64,000 nt of DNA from Ceraceosorus guamensis (Eukaryota > Basidiomycota > Exobasidiomycetes > Ceraceosorales > Ceraceosoraceae), in contig NW_020289997.1 of assembly GCF_003144195.1 (NCBI RefSeq), positions 62,001-126,000 on the forward strand, read 5' to 3'. The position numbers and the translations under genes are program-made. Positions 57,802 through 64,000 of the stretch are shown one piece after another; position 1 is the stretch's first letter, and the number at the start of each line of letters is the position of its first letter. The notes under the pieces are model-generated. The model did no database searches. It saw only the letters and a list, made by a program, of their open reading frames with translations, and was not told the DNA's origin.

Positions 57802-59900
57802 CTAATGTTGCTTATCAGCATTCATCTTGTTCAAAGCTCCCGTCCATTCGCGCATCTGCTGTTGAGCAAATGTGGAAGCTGCGTTCGCGAGGGGCTTCCA
57901 GTCGTGTTGCACGCGAGCGACCAAGTGGTGCTCATCTCCTCCTCTTCTAGCTTTGTTGGAGGAAGCGACGCTAAAGAGCTGCTTGGTAGCCCACTTGAAA
58001 CCAGCCTGCGCGAGCGCTCTGGACTTGTCTGCAGAGGGCAAGCCACGTCTGGACTTGGCACCGGCAGCTTGTTGGGCAGCAGATGCATCCTTACCATCCT
58101 TGTTGAGCGCATCATCGATCATGTCGGAGAAAGCCGACCAAACGGGCGCGAAATCGCTGCCCGCATCTCGTCTTTGCTTACCTGCTGCTCCCGCTGCATG
58201 CTTCCACTCTTCGTCTCCAATCTTTTTGAGCTCGGACCAAACTGGTTGGAGATCTGCTCGGCGAGTGAGCATGTTGCCCGCTAGCTCGGCCACCTCTTCG
58301 ACGCTTCGCGCTTGCATGTTCTGGACGCCGTGCATGAAGCCATCCGCCTCGAGAAAGTCTCGAGCGGAGAGGAGCGAAGTCAAGAGCGAAGCGGTGCTGC
58401 TGCTGCTCGTCGTGTCCGATGAAGAGGCGTCCTCACTCGCTGCTCCTTTGCTCGAGCTGGACTCAGCGGATGTCTTGTTCTTCGATGAGGACGGGGCCGC
58501 ATCGGAGTCGTCGGTGCTGGTCGCTGCGCTCTTCGAAGCGCCTGCAGTCGCAGCGCCGACGCCATCTTGATTTGTGAGGGCGCTGATGAGAGACTCGACG
58601 ATGGGCATAACAGTGTCGAGCAAGTCGCCGATGGTGTCTCGCTCGCCCAGGTCACGTCGACCGTAGCCTGGGCATCCAGGTCGGTATTGACCGTCATTTG
58701 GCGTGCCAGGGGGTGGGCAGTCTTTGCCCGTAACCGCGGCGCTCTGAGCCGAAGCTGACGAGGATGGGTCCTCGCTGCGGGTAGACATGGGCAACAAGGT
58801 GTTGAGGAGAGCGTCGAGCAGCATCCTAAGCACTGTCAGTAGACCAGTGACACCGGATTGACGAGGAGCCAGGTCCATCGCGTCCCTTCGGTCGAGTTGG
58901 GTGTTGGTCTGACGGGCAAGCGTTGCGCTCGCAGCGCTGGGACCGTCATCAGAGCCAGTAGCGCTCTGGGCGGTGCTGTCAGTCGAGGTCGAGTTGCCCG
59001 TCGCGGCGGCAGCTTGGGCGCTACCAGTGGCATTGGGCGAAGGGCTGGAATCAGCACTGCTTGAAGCAGCAGCCTGCTTGCCCTTGCCACTCTTCTCCGA
59101 ATCCTTCTGTTTCTTCTCCGCGGTTGCAGACGCAGAGGAAGACGAAGCAGTGCCGGTAGCGGTGGCAGAAGTCATCTGGTCCTCAGGCACCAACGAAGCC
59201 GAGGCAGGCTTGTCGTCGTCATCATCGACAGAAGTCGAGTTTGAGGAAGAAGCTTTGGAGGCACCCTTGGTTGCCTTGCTCTTCTTTGCACCTGCACTGC
59301 TGGTAGGGGCGGCATCGTCGTCCGAATTGCATTGATCGGTGCCGTTGCCGAGAAGCTGCTGCAAGAGGCAGAGGATCTCTTGGACCACCGAGCCGACGTT
59401 GCCTGCTTGACGCTTGCTTGGAGGCTGCGATACGCGCTGGCCAAGCAGAGTGTCCACCAGCTCCTTCAAAGAAGATATTAGCTCTAAGAGCGAGGCAGGA
59501 GCGATCAGCCTCAGCTTCGACGGCGCACGTGTCGCTTCAACAGCTGGTCACGGCACTCACGGTCCAGAATACCACGACGCTCCAGGTCGCGAACGACGAG
59601 TCGAGTACGCTCATCGCTCTGCGGCATGTGAGCATAACGGGCCACTACGACGGAGGCCTGTTGCATCACATCTGTCTGACGAGTGTTGAGCTGCTTGAGG
59701 GCTTTGTGAACGGCCTCGGGGACCTGGTCTCTGGCAGCGAGGTGCTGAATGATGTGATCCTGAGCAGCAGGGAATGCTCGAGCTGCCAGGACAGCTTGAG
59801 GATTCTGATGACCGTTCGCCGTAGAGCGAAGGGGTACTGCGGTTGCCGTGTTGGCAAGACCGAGGGAGAGAAGGGTGAGGACGGCCGGAGAGAAATGCAT
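57802..59900 (-). CDS. Secreted Ser/Ala-rich protein with many dibasic sites (possible Kex2-processed precursor)
   Basis: No family recognised. Exons (complement): 59561-59900 and 57802-59483 (GTGAGT donor, TTAG acceptor); 673 residues. The N-terminus MHFSPAVLTLLSLGLANTA is a clear signal peptide with cleavage expected near residue 22. The mature part alternates low-complexity Ser/Ala/Thr/Asp-rich stretches, likely O-glycosylated, with short leucine-rich amphipathic segments (ILDQLISSLKELVDTLLGQ, VVQEILCLLQQLLGN, VTGLLTVLRMLLDALLNTLL, LLDTVMPIVESLISALTN). Basic pairs KR or RR occur at least eight times, several directly flanking these segments (LERR, SKRQ, DRRD, GRRD, TRRA, QRRD, SRRG, ARRG). 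It has only a few cysteines (CPPPGTPNDGQYRPGC among them) and no GPI signal. The layout suggests export and Kex2 cleavage in the Golgi; cell-wall, repellent-like or effector roles are inference. Confidence 0.82.
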
Positions 59901-61717
59901 GGTGAGCGATGTGGGGGTGGATTGGTAGAGTGGCGGTGGACTCTCGCGGGCTTGTATGCTCTGGCCGTACAAAGGCGAGACAGCGATGGAGTAGACGAAG
60001 AACGCTATGAAAAGACACGTGTGTGACCGCCAGGGTTCACAGTGAGTGCGAGTGATGAAGATTGATGAAAGAAGGAAAGTACGAAGACAGAGAAACAGGG
60101 GGGGGAAAGCAAGAGTTTGTGCGAGGCAGGCCTGGGGGAAAAAAGAGGTTGAGGAGCGGGACACTGAGCTCGGTCGCGATACTTATACCGCACCTCTACG
60201 AGTCCGTGCAGCCCTCTCATGGCTCGTCTGAAAGCAGCCGCGTACCTTTTTTCGGCGATGAGGAGATGTTGTATGTACTTCAGCTCGCCGAAGCGGGCAA
60301 TTGTTGATGTCAGGATGGATGCTCTCGGTGCTCAGCATTCCTGCCGATGCTCGTGTCCGGCGCAATACCGAGTCGTCCCTTTGACAATGCTGTCAGACCG
60401 CTGCAATGTCGACTGTGCAATGCAGCAGGAGACGCAGAGATGAAGCCAAAAGTGGGCTGCACAACGTACGTCGTGCTGCAAGCAGCGGGGGCTCACAAGA
60501 TCGACGCAAGGACCCGAGCTGCCGAGAGCCAGCTGGATCTGCTTGCAGGCAAGGCAGGCCAATCGACGAGCGCGGCAAGTAGAATCTGAGCGCAAGAGAT
60601 CATTCTGTCCAAGCTTGGCACAGGTCATCGTTCACAGCTCAGTCGTTGTTCAAGGTGCGCTGGTACTGTAGGGTGGAACATGCTCAAACCGTCACCTTTT
60701 CGGGTGAAGCCTTTCCCGCTTCGGTGTCGTCGAGAGCTGTGCATACGTGCCCAAAAGCGTCCCAAAGCATCCCAAGCGATCGGCGACGGCGAACCTTGAA
60801 GGGCGTGACGCCGTGCGCGGTGCTTCATCCCTTTTTGCGTCACATGTATGTTGAAAATCTAGCCGCTTTGCCGAGATCTTGCACCGCCTAATGTCAGTGG
60901 TCAGAGAGCAGCGTGAAGACTGTAGGTATGCGCTTGCCGAGCGAGTGGTGAGCGTGAGCATTGCATAGATGGTCGCATGAGTCGATTCACGATGATGAGA
61001 CGGCCGGCCACCATTGATCGCCTGATGCTCGTTGGGTTCGAAGGAACGACTTGCGCGACGCGTCAATTCACGATTATCATTCGCTTACGATTGTATGCGC
61101 GGCAGCGGCGCCGCGCGCGTCTCGGCATTTCACAATTCGCGTTAGCGCATTTGATTCTTTTGGGCGAGGACTAGCGCGGTTGATGCAGCCCTATCCAACG
61201 GCTTCGCTCGGCTCTATGCAGCAGGACAGAAGTCACGAGCACAGAAAAAGGCTGCTTGTTGCCACCTTGTTGTATACCTTTCAATGGCATCATCCCGTCT
61301 CGATCGACAGAAGTGGATCGCAAAGGGCAAAGCGATCTTGTCTGCTCTGCTGATTCCATGTTGAGCTAGCGTGCGATTCCCGTGACCCCTTGGTCGATCC
61401 AATGCGTGCTGCACTTGCCGGCTCCACCTTGGGGGTATGGCAAACAAAAGATTCATGGCCGAAGCTCTGTGCAGCACAGTTTGAGTGTCACCGGCGCCGA
61501 TGCAATTGTCGCCCGCTGGCATCACTCGAGCTGCACTGGTCCATCATGTGATTTTTCTCGGATGGTACAAACGGGTCGACCTTGTATGCGGTTTCTCTCG
61601 TTACGCAGCCGTGGCACGTCGCTCTCATACTGTCGTCGATTACTTGCAGCCTCCTCTAATGATGTCTTGGCTCATTCCTTGCACCCACGCACCTACCCGC
61701 CTTGGCCTTGCCCTACT
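59901..61717. other. Intergenic stretch, promoter of the secreted-protein gene
   Basis: 1.8 kb between the secreted protein start and the MTAP stop, both on the minus strand. A TATAAGT on the minus strand lies at 60181-60187, about 280 nt upstream of the ATG. The rest contains ATTCACGATTA-type words (near 61066) and no supported gene. Confidence 0.5.
60181..60187 (-). promoter_or_regulatory. TATA-type element of the secreted-protein gene
   Basis: TATAAGT on the minus strand about 280 nt before the ATG at 59900. A leader of roughly 250 nt would be implied. No mapped transcription start supports it. Confidence 0.3.
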
Positions 61718-63056
61718 TCAAGCAGCGAACCAAGGCAAAATGTACCTGATGCGAGGTTTGACGCTTTCCGGGATAGCTTCCGATCTGGTCATGATGCTGT
61801 CCCTCATCGTTCCTTCGTGCTTCTTGACCAATTCGCTCTCGTCGTCCTTTACCAGCGCGTGAATTGGATCCACGAGCGCAGCTGTGACCTTTTGAGAAGC
61901 TTGAACGTTGGCCACCAGACAGGCGATCACTTCTGCTACTCCCACCGACTCTTCGGACGGACGCCAGGCGTCGTAGTCCGTAGCTGAAAAGGGTTGAGGT
62001 GGCAGGGAAGCTGCGTCAGAGGAGACCAGATCTTGGTGATCGGGGCAAGACGCGAGAGATGCTCACCGGTAGCGATCAGTGCATACGCAAGCTCTGCCTC
62101 TCTGGCGAGCTTGGCTTCGGGCAAAGCGCTCATGTTGATAATGTCCCCTGCAATAACGTTGGCAAAATGGTTCGTTCAGCCTGGCGAATTGTATGTGCTC
62201 ATCCGCATTACCTAGCCATGCTTGACCCCTCTTCTCTCTCACCTCCCCACGCTCGGTACATCAAAGATTCAGCTCGAGTGCTGAATTGAGGTCCTTCCAT
62301 GCAGACCGCAGTCTTGTTTCCGTGCACCTTGACATTCGGTGCGACTTTTGCCAGAGTTTCGCGGGCGCTGCATACAATAGTGTAGAGCTACATCAAAATC
62401 GGCCAAGTGCGACGCTGGCGCACCTATTGCATTCTCGCAGCACTCACATCTTCTCGACGAGTGGTCTCAGCGTCTCGCAGAAGGGATCGCCAAACATGGC
62501 ATGAGCCACGACTCCCTTATCCTCTCCTTCACCAAAGAAGCTTCCTCTCCTGATCCCCTTGGTCCGATCGATGATCTGGCTAGGCACTACGAAGTCTTTT
62601 GGAGCAATTTCTTCCCTGAGACTTCCTACAGCTGAGAAGGCCAAGATGGCCTTAACGCCGAGAGACTTGAGACTGGCAATGTTTGCAGGGACGGGAACTG
62701 TGGATGGCGTGAAGCTGTGAGTGAGACCATGACGCGCGAGGAAAGCGACGTGGGTGCCGCTCGCATTCTTTGAAATTGTGATGGGGGAGGAGGGGTAGCC
62801 CCACGGCTATAGACAAGCATGCAGACCATCTCGATCAGTCACATGTCTGGCAGACTTCGAAGCCCATCCAGCGCGAATGGTGAAAACTCACTGTCTGAGG
62901 GTTGACAGTCGCAACCAGCTGAAACCCTTCCAGCTTGTAAATGCCGCTACCACCGATGATGCCCACTCTAATGTTCCACTCCTTGAGCTGGGCAGGACTG
63001 GGTGCTACGGCCTTGTTGGCAGCGTTAGCCGCTGCCTGACCTGAAGGAGTCGACAT
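61718..63056 (-). CDS. MEU1: S-methyl-5'-thioadenosine phosphorylase (MTAP)
   Basis: Cleaves methylthioadenosine with phosphate to adenine and methylthioribose-1-ph, feeding methionine and adenine salvage; cytosol/nucleus. Exons (complement): 62892-63056, 62448-62806, 62243-62367, 62067-62147, 61718-61983; 331 residues. Motifs of the PNP/MTAP family: [10 protein letters not shown] (31-40, phosphate loop), [28 protein letters not shown], the MTAP-type [20 protein letters not shown], then [20 protein letters not shown] (about 196-215), [20 protein letters not shown], and [13 protein letters not shown]. The DYDAW and NMSALPEA strings separate MTAP from purine nucleoside phosphorylases. A 22-residue Ala-rich N-terminal extension is present. 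All donors are GT, acceptors AG; the GTGAGA donor at the end of exon 3 is the least typical. Confidence 0.95.
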
Positions 63057-63867
63057 GATGTGCTGGGGTGTGTATGCGGCTCTGGATGTGCGCCTGAAGG
63101 GGGTAGCGTAGCGAGTGTTGATCTGACGGGTCGCGCTTGGCAGCAATGGCATGCGTCACAAGAATTGAGCCCATTGATGGTGGCAGGTCCGAAGAAGCAG
63201 CAGTGGTCATCACGGAACAGCAGACGGTCAGCTGAGCTTGGACCTGGGCTTGACATCCCTCTGCCACGGCGCTCTCTCTCTCTCTCTCTCTCGACTTCCT
63301 GACCCTCACCTAGAGCCGCACAATCACGCGAGCGCCTGCTCCACCGAGGGTTGGGCTCCGAGGTGTGTGTGGTGTGGAAAATGACGAAAATGGCACGTGC
63401 GCTTGGTGCGCCGTGCGCCGTGCGCGCGTCTGCGTGCCTGCATAATTAATTTGTGGACATTCCATCACGGATTCACACACTTTTGAGTCACAACAGTCAC
63501 GAGTCAGCATGAGTCCCATGTCATGCTTCCATCCACGCGATGATTCCCATTGACGAGTGTTAGGGCCGTCGCTCTCACGACACTCAGTCGAAGCATCCTT
63601 CAGACTCATTCTAAAGCCATGATCTTTGGAGAGCAAAAACATTTAGGATCGTCTACGAGAAGCGGACAGTGATCCGCGCGAGTATCACTTTCGCTTTCTT
63701 CGGCTTTCAGCGTGTCGAGACTCAGCAAAGCGCCCAGAGGTAGCAGCATGAGCAGAAGGACAGGGGGGTGGCAGGACAGCATGCAGCAACGCCTCAGGGT
63801 GCACTCTCCCTTGTGAACTTCTGAATTGGAGCAAATAAGCATTTGAGCCGCAGATCGACCAACGGTC
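63057..63867. other. MTAP upstream region with CT repeat
   Basis: 811 nt. Includes a (CT)n run at about 63271-63292, roughly 215 nt upstream of the MTAP ATG (a GA repeat on the coding strand), and GTGCGCC near-repeats at about 63402-63425. No gene seen. Confidence 0.45.
63271..63292. repeat. (CT)n microsatellite
   Basis: About eleven consecutive CT units in the upstream region of the MTAP gene; such tracts often mark open promoters in fungi. Confidence 0.85.
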
Positions 63868-64000
63868 TCAATTCTTCGCTTGGAAACCGACTCCAGCGAC
63901 GGCTTTGAGCACCCCAACCACCGTCCTTTCCGCGACCTGACGCAAGCGTTCGTTGCCTCTTGAAGCTCCCTGATCCGGCTGACACGAAAGGTTCCTCTCC
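63868..64000 (-). CDS. Possible terminal exon of a gene cut by the right window edge
   Basis: On the minus strand a frame enters from the right edge and ends at a TGA at 63868, closing with ERTVVGVLKAVAGVGFQAKN. A second frame on the same strand (ending at 63794, ...LRPLVDLRLKCLFAPIQKF) is also open from the edge, so the frame choice is uncertain. No family recognised from so short a piece. Confidence 0.25.
   Translation of the reverse strand, partial: ERNLSCQPDQGASRGNERLRQVAERTVVGVLKAVAGVGFQAKN

Noticed and set aside
1-64000. tRNA or rRNA genes
   Set aside because: I looked for B-box-like GGTTCGANNCC words on both strands; the few near matches (for example near 61030) have no A box or foldable cloverleaf.
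1-64000. CRISPR arrays or prokaryotic operons
   Set aside because: Introns, SNARE, SAGA and nuclear import genes show a eukaryotic nuclear genome; the only regular array is the 7-bp minisatellite without spacers.

Overview
The window is nuclear DNA from a filamentous or dimorphic basidiomycete, most likely a smut-lineage fungus (Ustilaginomycotina). Reasons seen in the sequence: almost every gene is split by short introns (mostly 57-90 nt) with GTGAGT-type donors; there is a HORMA-PHD Hop1; there is a transcription factor with the Rua1-type C-terminal domain first described in Ustilago; and there is a fungal-type complex I 9.5 kDa subunit. The lineage is an inference. The exon models were built by hand from splice signals, reading-frame continuity and family conservation; each full model closes in frame.

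Layout. 1-8.3 kb: start of a gene running off the left edge (-), profilin (-), complex I 9.5 kDa subunit (+) and the meiotic axis protein Hop1 (-, 15 exons). 8.3-16 kb: a mostly empty 2.7 kb, an F-box-like protein (+) and a membrane-anchored HSL-type alpha/beta hydrolase (-). 16-27 kb: the PCNA unloader Elg1 (-), a TauD-type dioxygenase (-), a Cld1/ABHD5-type mitochondrial hydrolase (-) and an atypical short-chain dehydrogenase (+). 27-40.5 kb: a 993-residue unknown protein with a cysteine-rich middle (-), importin Kap123 (+) and a four-RRM protein of the Nrd1/Mrn1 type (-). 40.5-46.9 kb: a 6.5 kb stretch with no gene I can support. 47-57.4 kb: a Rua1-like transcription factor (+, 14 exons), ornithine carbamoyltransferase (-), SAGA adaptor Ada2 (+) and a Syntaxin-8-like SNARE (+). 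57.8-64 kb: a secreted Ser/Ala-rich protein with many dibasic sites (-), methylthioadenosine phosphorylase (-) and a possible terminal exon running off the right edge (-).

Most genes are unrelated housekeeping or regulatory functions (actin dynamics, respiration, meiosis, DNA replication, nuclear import, arginine synthesis, methionine salvage, chromatin, vesicle fusion), as usual in a fungal chromosome arm; I see no biosynthetic cluster. The most unusual items are the Rua1-like gene with a 7-nt internal exon, the secreted protein that looks like a Kex2-processed precursor of leucine-rich segments, the Cys-rich unknown protein, and the intergenic GTGATTC minisatellite with related motifs scattered elsewhere. 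No tRNA, rRNA or CRISPR array was recognised.
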